From Glaciimonas sp. PAMC28666 (GTDB taxonomy: Bacteria > Pseudomonadota > Gammaproteobacteria > Burkholderiales > Burkholderiaceae_D): a stretch of 64,000 nucleotides of DNA. How positions within the stretch are numbered: position 1 is the first letter of the stretch; the number at the start of each line of letters is the position of its first letter. The translations under genes and the position numbers were made by a program. Positions 1 through 9,108 of the stretch are shown here, piece by piece. The DNA is taken from positions 4,526,001 through 4,590,000 of the forward strand of contig NZ_CP070304.1 in the NCBI RefSeq assembly GCF_016917355.1, in the 5' to 3' direction. Below the pieces are notes generated by a model. It was given only the letters and a program-made list of their open reading frames with translations, made no database searches and had not been told where the DNA came from.

Positions 1-15
1 CAGATAGTAGAGATT

Positions 16-1326
16 ATGAAATCCATCAAAGTAGGTTTACTCGGCATCGGCACAGTCGGTTCCGGCACGTTCAACGTTTTGAAACGCAATCAGCAGGAAA
101 TCGCGGCACGTGCTGGTCGTGCTATTGAAATTACGATGGTGGCTGATCTCAATACAGAGCGCGCAAGAGAGTTGACCAATGGCGAAGTGGAAGTCGTCAG
201 CGACGCCAACCTGGTGATCAATAATCCCGAAATCGATATCGTTATTGAACTGATCGGTGGATACGGCATTGCGAAAGACCTCGTCCTGAAGGCGATCGCC
301 AATGGCAAACATGTGATTACGGCAAACAAAGCGTTAATCGCCACGCATGGCAACGAAATCTTTAAAGCAGCGCAGGAAAAAGGCGTCATCGTTGCCTTTG
401 AGGCGGCGGTTGCTGGCGGTATTCCTATTATCAAGGCGCTACGTGAAGGTCTGACGGCCAATCGCATTGAATGGATCGCTGGGATCATCAACGGCACCAC
501 CAATTTTATCTTGTCGGAAATGCGCGACAAGGGGCTGGATTTCGAAGTCGTTTTAAAAGAAGCGCAACGCCTCGGCTATGCGGAAGCGGACCCAACTTTT
601 GATATCGAAGGCGTCGATGCCGCCCACAAGCTGACGATCATGGCCGCAATTGCGTTCGGTATTCCGGTGCAATTTAACAAGGCGCATGTTGAAGGGATCA
701 CGAAATTGCAGGCGACGGATATTCGCTACGCCGAGCAACTCGGTTACCGCATCAAGCTACTCGGGATCACCAAGCGTACTTCAGCCGGTATCGAACTGCG
801 TGTACATCCTACTTTAGTTCCAGCTAGCCGCTTGATTGCAAACGTTGAAGGCGCTATGAACGCGGTTCTGGTGCGTGGCGACGCGGTCGGCGAAACACTA
901 TATTACGGTAAGGGAGCTGGTGCTGAGCCGACTGCCTCCGCAGTGATCGCAGATTTGGTTGATATCACACGACTGGCAACGGCTGACCCTGAACATCGGG
1001 TTCCGCATCTGGCCTTTCAACCGGATGCAATGACTGATATCGCCATTTTACCAATGGCTGAAATCACCACCAGTTACTACCTGCGGATGCGTGTAACAGA
1101 TCAGACTGGCGTGCTCGCCGATGTCACGCGCATTTTGGCCGATTCGCTGATTTCTATCAGTGCGATGCTACAGAAAGAACCAGCTGAAGGCGAAACCCGT
1201 ACGGATATCATCATGCTGACCCATCAAACCCAAGAGAAAAATGTAGAAGCTGCGATTGCAAAAATCGAAGCGCTGGAAACAGTGGTTGGCACAGTCACCA
1301 AAATTCGTCTCGAAGAATTGACTTAA
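16..1326 (+). CDS. hom: Homoserine dehydrogenase
   Basis: Catalyses NAD(P)H-dependent reduction of aspartate semialdehyde to homoserine, the branch point to threonine and methionine. The 436-aa product has the normal length. An N-terminal Rossmann fold opens with the glycine motif GLLGIGTVGSG. The catalytic core follows at about 135-315 (AGIINGTTNFIL, GYAEADPTFDIEG), and a C-terminal ACT domain at about 354-430 suggests threonine feedback control. The ATG at 16 sits just before the glycine-rich strand, as usual. A thrC gene often follows hom in Burkholderiales, but none is seen here. Upstream context is cut by the window edge. Confidence 0.97.
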   Translation: MKSIKVGLLGIGTVGSGTFNVLKRNQQEIAARAGRAIEITMVADLNTERARELTNGEVEVVSDANLVINNPEIDIVIELIGGYGIAKDLVLKAIANGKHVITANKALIATHGNEIFKAAQEKGVIVAFEAAVAGGIPIIKALREGLTANRIEWIAGIINGTTNFILSEMRDKGLDFEVVLKEAQRLGYAEADPTFDIEGVDAAHKLTIMAAIAFGIPVQFNKAHVEGITKLQATDIRYAEQLGYRIKLLGITKRTSAGIELRVHPTLVPASRLIANVEGAMNAVLVRGDAVGETLYYGKGAGAEPTASAVIADLVDITRLATADPEHRVPHLAFQPDAMTDIAILPMAEITTSYYLRMRVTDQTGVLADVTRILADSLISISAMLQKEPAEGETRTDIIMLTHQTQEKNVEAAIAKIEALETVVGTVTKIRLEELT

Positions 1327-1336
1327 GCCGACTTCA

Positions 1337-1358
1337 CACCTGGCTGTGAGGCCAGGTG
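1337..1358 (+). terminator. Hairpin after hom, possible weak terminator
   Basis: An 8-bp perfect stem (CACCTGGC / GCCAGGTG) with a 6-nt loop lies 11 bases past the hom stop. It is not followed by a clean T-run, so it is a weak terminator at best; it could also be an RNA-stabilising hairpin. Confidence 0.35.
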
Positions 1359-1442
1359 AACGTGGTTTTGCACTTTGGAGCGCCGGTGAGTGCGGTGCAT
1401 CACTCATTGATCAGCCATTGATCACCCATCGGAGCCTGCGAT

Positions 1443-1838
1443 ATGCATAGATTGTTAATAGTTTTAGGGTGCCTGATGACTTTCCCTGCTTACGCTCAGG
1501 CTGAAGATCCTTGTGTCACCCAGCGTAATATGCTCGAGATGAACGATTGCGGTCAGCAACAGCTTGATAAAGCTGATCGTTCTCTTAATCAGGCTTATCA
1601 AACGCTGATAAAAAAATTCTCTGAAAAAGATACGCCTGATTCGCGAAATTCGGTCATCAAGCAGTATCTGGTCACAGCACAACGCGCTTGGATAAGCTTC
1701 CGAGAAAATGATTGTAAAGCCATTTATACCTACAATGAGGGCGGTACGATTCGAAATATTGCCTATCTTGGTTGTATGACGGAGCATACCGAGCAGCGGA
1801 CCAAAGAGTTAAAAAAGGAATTTGTTCCAGGTGGTTAA
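1443..1838 (+). CDS. Secreted LprI/DUF1311-family protein
   Basis: A 131-aa protein with a signal peptide: a short hydrophobic stretch ending in AYAQA, so cleavage is expected near residue 20. The mature part has the family pattern: paired cysteines (PCVTQRNMLEMNDC), a helical region with KADRSLNQAYQ, then WISFRENDC and YLGCMTEHTEQRTKEL. The family includes LprI-type lysozyme inhibitors, but many members have no known activity, so inhibition is only a possibility. It is a single gene between hom and a strong terminator, and convergent with yicC. Confidence 0.85.
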   Translation: MHRLLIVLGCLMTFPAYAQAEDPCVTQRNMLEMNDCGQQQLDKADRSLNQAYQTLIKKFSEKDTPDSRNSVIKQYLVTAQRAWISFRENDCKAIYTYNEGGTIRNIAYLGCMTEHTEQRTKELKKEFVPGG

Positions 1839-1923
1839 TCCGCCAGAGTCGGATCACTTCACGAGTCAATGTGATTAGAATTCTCTCTGATCGATGGCAG
1901 CAGCGGCGGAAATAAAAATAAAG

Positions 1924-1955
1924 AAAGCGACGGGCTTGAGCGGGTCGCTTTTTTT
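1924..1955 (+). terminator. Intrinsic terminator
   Basis: The stem AAAGCGAC / GTCGCTTT runs straight into a T-tract. It lies between the LprI-like gene and the convergent yicC gene and ends the plus-strand transcript. Confidence 0.85.
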
Positions 1956-2014
1956 CACTTTCAGTAGCGCATCGCCAAGCTAACGCTAATGCCGATGTTC
2001 TTGGTAATCAGTGT

Positions 2015-2935
2015 TTATTCCAGGTTTTGCACTTGCTCGCGCATTTGATCTATCAATAACTTAAGCGCCATGGATGCATCGGCCAACTCCTTGATTGCAG
2101 CCTTTGAGCCGACCGTGTTCGCTTCGCGATTCAGTTCTTGCATCATGAAGTCGAGGCGTTTGCCAACCTGGCCACCTTTTTTCAAGATGTGGCGGGTTTC
2201 TGTTAAATGGGCCCCGAGTCGAGACAGTTCTTCCGCAATATCTATCCGGATGCCATACAGCGTGACTTCCTGGCGAATTCGGTCCATTGCTTCGTCCCGC
2301 GATAATGCAGAAGTGGGGACGCTGGCACTGGGATCCGGTTGCGCGAGCCCCAGCGCCTCTTGCATCCTCGCGATCGCTTTTTGCTGGAATTGCGCAATAA
2401 CTTGCGGCACCAATGGCGTGATTTGCTGGACGATGACTTCCATTGCATCAATACGCGCAATAATCGTCGCAGTCAGGGCCGCGCCCTCGCGCGCGCGCGA
2501 CTCCACGAAAGCCGTAAGCGTGGCGGCCATGGTGGTTTGCACGTCGTTCTGCAGCGTATCTTGACTGACCACGGTTTCTTCTATAACGCCAGGCCAGCGC
2601 AACAACTCACCCACGGTAAGCGGACTTGCTTCGCCAAATTGTTTCTGTACGGCATTTTGTAGTTCAGCTAAGGATGCTAACACGGTCGTATTCAAGGACT
2701 GACTGCTGTCATTGCCCGCTTTACGACCAAAACTCAGGCGGCACTCGACTTTGCCGCGGCTGATACCCGCCATGATGGCTTCGCGTAATGCCGGTTCCAA
2801 GGCTCTCAGATCGTCATTAATACGAAACTGCAAATCTAAAAATCGTGAATTGACGCTTTTCAGTTCAATTGTGATCGTGCCGGCAGCACTTTGAAATGTA
2901 TTGACGGCGTAGCCGGTCATGCTGCAAATAGCCAA
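2015..2935 (-). CDS. yicC: YicC-family endoribonuclease-like protein
   Basis: The 306-aa product begins with the family signature MTGYA and ELKSVNSRFLDLQFRI, and ends with the conserved DUF1732-type region (GKRLDFMMQELNREANTVGSKA). E. coli YicC is an RNA-binding endoribonuclease linked to small-RNA turnover and stationary-phase survival; that role is known for the family and not shown here. Length is normal. It is divergent from the kinase gene at 3047, so the roughly 110-bp gap should hold both promoters. In many beta-proteobacteria this gene also lies next to a kinase-rph-rdgB block. Confidence 0.95.
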   Translation of the reverse strand: MAICSMTGYAVNTFQSAAGTITIELKSVNSRFLDLQFRINDDLRALEPALREAIMAGISRGKVECRLSFGRKAGNDSSQSLNTTVLASLAELQNAVQKQFGEASPLTVGELLRWPGVIEETVVSQDTLQNDVQTTMAATLTAFVESRAREGAALTATIIARIDAMEVIVQQITPLVPQVIAQFQQKAIARMQEALGLAQPDPSASVPTSALSRDEAMDRIRQEVTLYGIRIDIAEELSRLGAHLTETRHILKKGGQVGKRLDFMMQELNREANTVGSKAAIKELADASMALKLLIDQMREQVQNLE

Positions 2936-3046
2936 AATAAAGTCCTTTTTGATTCTTGTTTACAATTTTGTGAATTATCAAGACAATCGCAGTCATGCAG
3001 CAGATTTTGGGATCAAACTACCAACAATTGATAGGACTATGATCGT

Positions 3047-4060
3047 ATGGCAGCACAAAACAATGCTCCACTGCCTGATGGGCTTAAGCTCGCTGGATAC
3101 CGCATTGTAAAGAAGATTGCCTCGGGCGGGTTCAGTATTGTCTATCTGGCTTACGATGACGACGGTACTGCCGTCGCCATAAAGGAGTATTTACCGAGTT
3201 CGCTGGCGCTGCGTCAGTGGGGCGAGTTGTCGCCCGCCATACCTGCTGAAAATCTGCCGATTTTTCGCATCGGCCTTAAATGTTTTTTTGAAGAAGGGCG
3301 AGCGTTAGCCCAAATCTCCCATCCAAACGTGGTCAGTGTGCTAAATTTCTTCCGCGCTAATGACACGGTGTATATGGTCATGGCGTATGAGTCCGGACGT
3401 TCTTTGCAAGAACATATTTTGCGACGTCGGAATCAAGGCGAAACCCCGCTGGTCTCCGAAAAATTTCTCCGAAAGATGTTTCACCAGGTCATGAATGGAT
3501 TGCGGGAAGTTCATACCCACAAGCTGTTGCATCTGGATATTAAACCCGCGAATATTTATTTACGTGCCGACGGAACCCCGATTTTGCTGGATTTTGGTGC
3601 CTCCCGTCAAACACTACGCACCGATGCTCCAAAGTTGTATCCCATGTATACGCCGGGTTTTGCCCCCGCGGAGCTGTACGAGAAAAATGCAGAGTTAGGA
3701 CCGTGGACTGATATTTATAGTATCGGTGCTTCCATGTTTGCGTGCATGACCGGGACGCCTCCGCAACCCGTCGATCAGCGCAAGCTCGATGATAAAATGG
3801 AAGAGCATTTTCGGAAGTTAGAGGGAGTTTATAGTTCCAGATTAATTCAGGTGGTGCGCTGGAGTCTGACGGTCGATCCATTGCAGCGACCGCAAAGCGT
3901 GTTTTCATTGCAGCGTGCATTGATGACACCGGACCCGAAAGAAGAAGTTTCGTTTATGGTAAAAGTGTCGCGCAAATTGCGGAACCTGTTTTATTCACGT
4001 ATACAGTTTCGCCGTGCGTTGCCGGTAGCTGTGGATACCATTCAGGAAAACACGCGGTAA
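3047..4060 (+). CDS. Serine/threonine protein kinase (PknB/Hanks type)
   Basis: A 337-aa cytosolic Hanks-type kinase. The glycine loop is IASGGFSIV (about residues 24-32) and the ATP-anchoring lysine is K46 in VAIKEYL. The catalytic loop is HLDIKPAN with D164, and the magnesium motif is DFG at D182. The HLD in place of HRD makes it a non-RD kinase, which usually does not need activation-loop phosphorylation. APAELYEKNAELGPWTDIYSIG is the subdomain VIII-IX region. No transmembrane or sensor domain is seen. Related loci often pair it with a PP2C phosphatase gene; none is visible here. Substrates are unknown. Confidence 0.95.
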   Translation: MAAQNNAPLPDGLKLAGYRIVKKIASGGFSIVYLAYDDDGTAVAIKEYLPSSLALRQWGELSPAIPAENLPIFRIGLKCFFEEGRALAQISHPNVVSVLNFFRANDTVYMVMAYESGRSLQEHILRRRNQGETPLVSEKFLRKMFHQVMNGLREVHTHKLLHLDIKPANIYLRADGTPILLDFGASRQTLRTDAPKLYPMYTPGFAPAELYEKNAELGPWTDIYSIGASMFACMTGTPPQPVDQRKLDDKMEEHFRKLEGVYSSRLIQVVRWSLTVDPLQRPQSVFSLQRALMTPDPKEEVSFMVKVSRKLRNLFYSRIQFRRALPVAVDTIQENTR

Positions 4061-4367
4061 CGGATTTTAGATGAGTCTCGTTCCCGACGAAACTGCCCAA
4101 GCGGCGTATACTTATGGCGCAATCAAAGTCACAGGTAAAAACGGCGATAATATGCCGATCTCAACGGTGGTTTGTGGATGCACGTGAAACTGATTGCAAT
4201 TCGACACCAGTCATTGTGGGACTATTGCAATTTCAAGTGCCGGGTGATCACATTTCAGTCCTCACGAAAGATCCGAACTGGCCCGCCGTCCCATACACAA
4301 ATCAGCGTCTGTGACTTTTTTTCAGCGTCATTTGAACCATTAGAACCGCCGATTATTAAGGAATAAA
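4061..4367. other. 307-bp gap between kinase and rph
   Basis: No convincing gene. Two short overlapping plus-strand reading frames (66 and 64 codons, starts at 4114 and 4172) and a 37-codon one at 4072 lack recognisable motifs. The last 15 bases hold the rph ribosome-binding site (AAGGA). A PP2C phosphatase that often accompanies the kinase could have been lost here, but no remnant is recognisable. Confidence 0.5.
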
Positions 4368-5114
4368 ATGTTACCTGCTTCAACTGCCTTCACCCGTCCT
4401 AGCGGCCGTTCGTCCGACTCGTTGCGTGCAGTACGACTGACGCGTAATTACACCAAACATGCTGAAGGCTCAGTACTGATTGAATTTGGGGATACCAAAG
4501 TGATTTGCACCGCGAGCCTTTCGGATAAGGTTCCCGGTTTCTTAAAGGGTAAAGGGCAAGGATGGCTCACTGCCGAATACGGCATGTTGCCGCGCTCAAC
4601 CAATACGCGCATGGATCGCGAAGCGGCGCGTGGCAAACAATCGGGTCGCACGCAGGAAATCCAGCGATTGATCGGTCGCTCGTTGCGTGCGGCTTTTGAT
4701 CTTGAAGCCTTTGGTGAGCGAACGCTGCATCTCGATTGTGACGTGATTCAAGCCGACGGCGGCACCCGCACGGCGGCGATCACCGGGGCCATGGTTGCAG
4801 CTTATGACGCATTTAGCACGCTAGTCGATAACAAATTGATCGCTACGATTCCATTAAAGCATTTTGTCGCTGCGATTTCAGTGGGTGTGGTGCAGGGTTC
4901 GCCGGTGCTTGATCTGGATTACCTTGAAGATTCAGGCTGCGATACAGACATGAACGTCGTGATGACCGACGCAGGTCATTTTATTGAAGTGCAAGGCACT
5001 GCAGAAGGCGTTGCATTTGATCGTCCCACATTGAATAGTTTGTTGGATCTGGCGCAAACCGGCATAGGCCAATTGATCGCGATGCAACGGGAAGTATTGG
5101 GATTGTCAGCTTAA
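4368..5114 (+). CDS. rph: Ribonuclease PH
   Basis: Phosphorolytic 3'-5' exoribonuclease that trims tRNA 3' ends. It is full length at 248 aa. The core is intact: [51 protein letters not shown], and the phosphate/metal site [19 protein letters not shown] ribosome-binding site AAGGA lies 8 bases before the ATG. It forms a plus-strand series with rdgB and hemW, an order common in Burkholderiales. Confidence 0.98.
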   Translation: MLPASTAFTRPSGRSSDSLRAVRLTRNYTKHAEGSVLIEFGDTKVICTASLSDKVPGFLKGKGQGWLTAEYGMLPRSTNTRMDREAARGKQSGRTQEIQRLIGRSLRAAFDLEAFGERTLHLDCDVIQADGGTRTAAITGAMVAAYDAFSTLVDNKLIATIPLKHFVAAISVGVVQGSPVLDLDYLEDSGCDTDMNVVMTDAGHFIEVQGTAEGVAFDRPTLNSLLDLAQTGIGQLIAMQREVLGLSA

Positions 5115-5249
5115 CTGTTAACGGGTAACTATTAGTTATTAATTATTGGCTGACATCCTGTTCCACCGATTACGCCGAGCTTCCAGCGGTGCGCCAGTCT
5201 TTCTTCTTTTTTTCTTTCGTTCTGTTTAAAGTTATCCATTCATCTATCT

Positions 5250-5834
5250 ATGCTACGTACCTTAGTTTTAGCCTCGAATAACGCTGGCAAATTAAAAGAG
5301 TTCGGTCAATTGCTCTCCCGCGTCGGCTTCGACGTTCATCCACAGGGCGAATTTAATGTTCCCGAAGCGGACGAGCCATACTTTGCTTTTGTCGAAAATG
5401 CTTTGACTAAAGCGCGTCATGCCGCCCGACTGACCGGGAAGCCAGCGTTAGCTGACGATTCTGGCGTTTGCGTCAATGCGTTGCAAGGTTCGCCCGGTGT
5501 CCTGTCAGCGCGCTATGCTGGCGAACCAAAGTCTGATGCCGAGAACAATCGCAAACTGATCGCAGACTTGGCTAAGCACAACGATAAATCGGCTTATTAT
5601 TATTGCGTGCTGGTATTTGTTCGTCACGCCGACGATCCACAGCCGGTCATCGCCGACGGTAGCTGGCATGGTGAAATCATAGCGGAACCGCGCGGCGAGG
5701 GCGGCTTTGGATATGACGCCCATTTTCTCTTGCCTGACTTAGGTAAGACAGCCGCCGAGCTGACTTCGCTCGAAAAAAATACTCTCTCGCATCGCGGTCA
5801 GGCGTTGCGCACACTGGTTGAAAAGTTGCGATGA
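5250..5834 (+). CDS. rdgB: XTP/dITP pyrophosphatase (RdgB/HAM1)
   Basis: A 194-aa Ham1/RdgB protein that hydrolyses non-canonical purine NTPs (dITP, XTP) to monophosphates and so keeps them out of DNA. Seen motifs: SNNAGKLKEF at the N-terminus, FVENALTKARHAA, the metal/catalytic ADDSGVCVNAL, GVLSARYAG, and GGFGYDAHFLLPD followed by SHRGQAL. The stop overlaps the hemW start (ATGA), so the two are probably translationally coupled. Confidence 0.97.
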   Translation: MLRTLVLASNNAGKLKEFGQLLSRVGFDVHPQGEFNVPEADEPYFAFVENALTKARHAARLTGKPALADDSGVCVNALQGSPGVLSARYAGEPKSDAENNRKLIADLAKHNDKSAYYYCVLVFVRHADDPQPVIADGSWHGEIIAEPRGEGGFGYDAHFLLPDLGKTAAELTSLEKNTLSHRGQALRTLVEKLR

Positions 5835-7102
5835 TTCCTATCAAATTTATTGGCACTGGGACAAGCAAAACCAAAGTAGCTTCGGCTGAAAGATCGGTCG
5901 AAACTTTGGATGGCGCTGCACAAGCAGCGCTGGCGTATTTAAAGCCAGGGACTTTGCATTTGAGTGCGTTGCCGCCCCTGTCGCTATATGTACATTTTCC
6001 GTGGTGCGTCAAAAAATGTCCTTATTGCGATTTCAATTCGCACGAAGCGAAGGGTGGATTTCCCGAGGAAGAATACTTGAACGCGCTGCGCACAGATCTC
6101 GAAAACGCACTGCCGCTCATATGGGGACGCAAGGTTTATTCCATATTCATCGGCGGCGGCACGCCCAGCCTCATGTCCGCAGCCGGGCTGGATCGATTAA
6201 TGTCGGATATTCGTGCCTTACTTCCGCTGGATGGCGCGGCAGAAATCACTATGGAGGCCAATCCCGGCACCTTCGAAGTAGAGAAATTCAAATCCTACCG
6301 CGCCAGTGGAATCAATCGTCTATCAATAGGCATTCAAAGTTTTAACGGCCGTCATCTGCAAGCGTTAGGACGCATTCATGATGATGGTGAGGCACGTCGC
6401 GCTGTCGAAATTGCGCAAAGTACGTTCGACAACTTCAACCTGGATTTGATGTACGCATTACCCGGACAAACCCAGCAAGAAGCTCTCCAGGACGTCACCA
6501 CGGCCATCGGCTTTGCACCCCCGCATCTGTCGATGTATCACCTGACGCTTGAACCCAATACCTATTTCGCCAAGTATCCGCCGCAGGTGCCTGATGATGA
6601 TGCAAGCGCCGAAATGCAAGATATGATCACTAAGTTAACCTCAGAGGCGGGTTATGGCCATTACGAAGTGTCGGCTTACGCCCAACCGGGTCGGCAGGCG
6701 CGTCATAACTTGAACTATTGGCAATTTGGCGACTACCTCGGCATAGGTGCCGGTGCGCACTCCAAAATATCATTCCCGCATCGCGTCATCCGGCAAATGC
6801 GTTACAAGCAGCCAAAAGCATATCTGGAACAAACAAGACTCGGCAACGTGGTGCAGGAAGAGGTTGAGATTGAAAGAGGCGAGTTAGGATTTGAATTCAT
6901 GCTCAACGCTTTGCGCCTGAATGGCGGCTTCGAGGTCAACCTCTTCGCTGAGCGAACCGGCATGTCCCTAAACACAATTGAAAAATCGTTAAACGATGCG
7001 GAGGCCAAAGGCTTGCTATATCGTGATCATCAGTTGATTAAACCGACTCCCCTGGGTGAGCGCTTTCTGAATGACCTGCAACAGATGTTTCTAGTGGATT
7101 AA
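5831..7102 (+). CDS. hemW: Radical SAM heme chaperone HemW
   Basis: Radical SAM protein of the HemN/HemW family; HemW is a heme chaperone for respiratory enzymes and not the coproporphyrinogen oxidase itself. The 4Fe-4S motif CxxxCxxC is present (C59, C63, C66 in WCVKKCPYCDF). The SAM-binding IFIGGGTPSLM and GINRLSIGIQSF are present, and a winged-helix-like C-terminus follows. The N-terminal extension of about 45 residues before the barrel is longer than in many homologues; the ATG overlapping the rdgB stop fits the spacing, but a later start is possible. Last gene before tRNA-Ser. Confidence 0.95.
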   Translation: MIPIKFIGTGTSKTKVASAERSVETLDGAAQAALAYLKPGTLHLSALPPLSLYVHFPWCVKKCPYCDFNSHEAKGGFPEEEYLNALRTDLENALPLIWGRKVYSIFIGGGTPSLMSAAGLDRLMSDIRALLPLDGAAEITMEANPGTFEVEKFKSYRASGINRLSIGIQSFNGRHLQALGRIHDDGEARRAVEIAQSTFDNFNLDLMYALPGQTQQEALQDVTTAIGFAPPHLSMYHLTLEPNTYFAKYPPQVPDDDASAEMQDMITKLTSEAGYGHYEVSAYAQPGRQARHNLNYWQFGDYLGIGAGAHSKISFPHRVIRQMRYKQPKAYLEQTRLGNVVQEEVEIERGELGFEFMLNALRLNGGFEVNLFAERTGMSLNTIEKSLNDAEAKGLLYRDHQLIKPTPLGERFLNDLQQMFLVD

Positions 7103-7212
7103 TCAAAAATGTCCAGGCAATCGCATTGAAAACAAAAAAAATCAAATATTGTCTAAAATTTAGCATCCATTCCTCGTCATTTCGGCCTGACTTAGGTATA
7201 ATTCGGCTCTCT

Positions 7213-7302
7213 GGAAGTGTGGCCGAGTGGTTGAAGGCACTAGTCTTGAAAACTAGCGACGGTTTATCCCGTTCGTGAGTTCGAATCTCACCGCTTCCGC
7301 CA
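7213..7302 (+). tRNA. tRNA-Ser (UGA anticodon)
   Basis: A 90-nt class II tRNA. Acceptor GGAAGTG pairs with CGCTTCC and ends in genome-encoded CCA. The anticodon stem CTAGT/ACTAG encloses loop CTTGAAA, giving anticodon TGA. A long variable arm and the T-loop GTTCGAATC are present. A TATAAT box lies about 11 bases upstream (7197-7202). The 3' part from 7245 onward is repeated at 47252, so phage integration left this copy complete. Confidence 0.97.
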
Positions 7303-7346
7303 GTTTTAAACATAAAGCCCTGATTATTCAGGGCTTTTTTGTTTTG
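7245..7346 (+). repeat. attL: 102-bp direct repeat
   Basis: Identical to 47252-47353. It starts in the anticodon loop of tRNA-Ser and continues through the 3' half and the terminator. Diverged similarity continues about 50 bp beyond on both sides. It is the left attachment site; crossover should lie in this block, probably in the tRNA part. Confidence 0.95.
7316..7340 (+). terminator. tRNA-Ser terminator (left copy)
   Basis: The stem AGCCCTGA / TCAGGGCT with a 4-nt loop is followed by a T-tract. The same terminator is present at 47323-47347 because it lies inside the 102-bp attachment repeat. Confidence 0.9.
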
Positions 7347-7580
7347 GGGGTTTGATTTCTTAATTGTATGTTTGGCATCTTTTAAGACAAACGTCCGCAA
7401 CTAATACAATGCGTCCGCAACCCCTGCTATTTTTTGACTAAAAATGATGCTTTAAAGTCAAAAAACAGTCGCCATTTCACCGGGAAAAACCATCAATTTC
7501 CACTGGAAGAATGGCTACAACTAAACGTAGTGACAACTTTCTCGTCACAATCACCATTAATGTTGTTACACCATATACGT

Positions 7581-7841
7581 ATGGAGATTACATTTAACCA
7601 AACCAAAGACAGCAACAATGAAGTTAAGCACGGTATTTCTTTGGCGGCGTTGCTCGAATGGGATACGTTGTATGTGACCGCCGACAAGCGACACACATGC
7701 AGCGAGGAGCGGATGATTGGTTATACTTACATTGATTTGCGTCTGTACTTGGTTGTGTTTGGGGATCGCAACGATGTGCGCCGCATCATCAGCCAGCGCA
7801 AGGCGAACGAACGAGAGGTGAAACGCTATGCCACAACTTAA
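7581..7841 (+). CDS. brnT: BrnT-family toxin
   Basis: An 86-aa BrnT/RelE-fold ribonuclease toxin. It shows the family order: an N-terminal FNQTKDSNNEVKHGISL (compare D-x-x-K-x-x-x-N-x-x-KHG), then YTYIDLRLYLVVFGDR and RRIISQRKANEREVKRY near the end. I chose the ATG at 7581 because family members start immediately before this motif; the same frame is open to 7434, but the extra residues look unlike BrnT. The BrnA start overlaps its end by 14 bases, the standard brnTA arrangement. It is cargo between attL and the integrase. Confidence 0.85.
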   Translation: MEITFNQTKDSNNEVKHGISLAALLEWDTLYVTADKRHTCSEERMIGYTYIDLRLYLVVFGDRNDVRRIISQRKANEREVKRYATT

Positions 7842-8108
7842 ATTGGGCACAATCATGCCTACCCCAGAAGAGAATGCCGCGATTAATGCGGGAATCGCTG
7901 CCGATCCGGACGCCTATGATTTGTCTCAGACAGAGTTTAAAAAATTGCGCCCTATGCGCGGACGTTCTGCTGTAGACGGTACCAAAGTGCAGCTACAGTC
8001 CGGTTCGACGCCGAGGTGATTCAGGCATTCAAGCAGGGTGGCGACGGATTGCAGACCAGGATGAACGACGCGTTGCGGGATTGGCTGACAACGCATCGGG
8101 TTTTGTGA
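7828..8108 (+). pseudogene. brnA: BrnA antitoxin, frameshifted
   Basis: The N-terminal part (PTPEENAAINAGIAADPDAYDL) is typical BrnA and stays in frame until about 7998, where the frame ends 21 bases later at 8019. The DNA-binding ribbon-helix-helix part continues in the next frame (RFDAEVIQAFKQGGDG, then TRMNDALRDWL) to the TGA at 8106-8108. Adding one base near 7998-8000 restores a 93-aa BrnA. As written, the antitoxin lacks the region that binds DNA, yet the toxin gene is intact. Sequencing error is an alternative. A diverged copy of the C-terminal segment lies outside attR at about 47590. Confidence 0.8.
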
Positions 8109-8297
8109 TCCAGGTTAGGAAATTTAAGTCACGAGTAAATAGCCTTCGTATGACCGTACTCGACCCAAAGCGGTCGGTCGGGTTTTCGGTATAGAGAAAT
8201 TCAACGTTAAACATCAACCGCACATTCCGCACGCATGAGCTGGTGGAGGACACATCAATGTATGGATTACAACTGATCCACATGAGGAGCATTAAAC

Positions 8298-8471
8298 ATG
8301 AAATTTCAACAAATTAATGCGCTCAACGAATTATTGGGCGAGAGTGGCTCCGTGCAACGGCTTTTCAACAAGCTCTGCAATATCCGAAATACTTCCCATA
8401 CTGATAATTACCGGATCGATGTGTGGCGTAGAGTTAGAAGGGCGCCAAGCGAAGCGCCATTCCCGCTGTGA
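8298..8471 (+). CDS. Short hypothetical ORF, antisense to next gene
   Basis: A 57-codon frame preceded by a good ribosome-binding site (GAGGAG, then ATG). From 8331 on it lies antisense to the 3' end of the 208-aa minus-strand gene, so only the first dozen codons (MKFQQINALNELL) are free sequence. It may be the cut-off start of a lost gene at a recombination joint. Confidence 0.25.
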   Translation: MKFQQINALNELLGESGSVQRLFNKLCNIRNTSHTDNYRIDVWRRVRRAPSEAPFPL

Positions 8472-8957
8472 AATGAAGCATTTTGGTTTCGAGAAGATCG
8501 CCCCAAGGCTACTTCTTTCGCCATAAATAATAGGACCATCTATTCTCGCCCCTTGTGGGAGCGCTGACGCCATCGCTACGTGAAACCGTTCACAAAACTC
8601 CTCAACATTATGAATAACTAGGCAAGAGTCTGTGCCGCGAAAATCGTCGAACAAAAGCTCATCCCAAGAATCTGAAAAGCATATCGTTAAATAATTGGTG
8701 CCGACGTGTGACCGATAGATAACGTCTCCGATCGGCTTGATCTGCTGCCCGGTGGTCACTAGTGCGATAGTCACAGCACTTGTGGGGGATGCATATGAAC
8801 GGCAAAGCTCATCGTCGTGTCGCGCAGGATCTACTTCCTGATTCTTGTAATCAGATGCGGGGCGAAGACGAAACTCTCCTAGATTCAAGGACCTCTCTAA
8901 CCATTTTTTCTCAGAATATCTGTATAGCTTTAACGGACGAGTAACGTCAATTGGCAT
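8331..8957 (-). CDS. Hypothetical protein, faint DUF2971-like pattern
   Basis: A 208-aa soluble protein without signal peptide or membrane segment. LYRYSEKKWLERSL at the start, YLTICFSDSWDELLFDDF in the middle and KPKCFISQREWRFAW near the end recall the layout of DUF2971-type proteins found in phage and defence islands. The resemblance is only by eye. It sits between brnTA and the integrase, a usual place for lysogenic cargo. Function unknown. Confidence 0.6.
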   Translation of the reverse strand: MPIDVTRPLKLYRYSEKKWLERSLNLGEFRLRPASDYKNQEVDPARHDDELCRSYASPTSAVTIALVTTGQQIKPIGDVIYRSHVGTNYLTICFSDSWDELLFDDFRGTDSCLVIHNVEEFCERFHVAMASALPQGARIDGPIIYGERSSLGAIFSKPKCFISQREWRFAWRPSNSTPHIDPVIISMGSISDIAELVEKPLHGATLAQ

Positions 8958-9108
8958 GATGCACCTAAGATTTAAAGAAAAAGAGACAATTTGTCGCCTA
9001 CGTAGACGCAGGTTCTAACTGTACGTATAAGATTTTAAAAAAACAGAGTATCAATAAAATTGGTAAAAATAACAATCTTTATAAATAGACTAGCAGCTCA
9101 AAATTTTA

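Noticed and set aside
7213-7302. tRNA-Ser as a broken gene because of the prophage
   Set aside because: The left copy is complete; only the attR copy lacks the 5' half.
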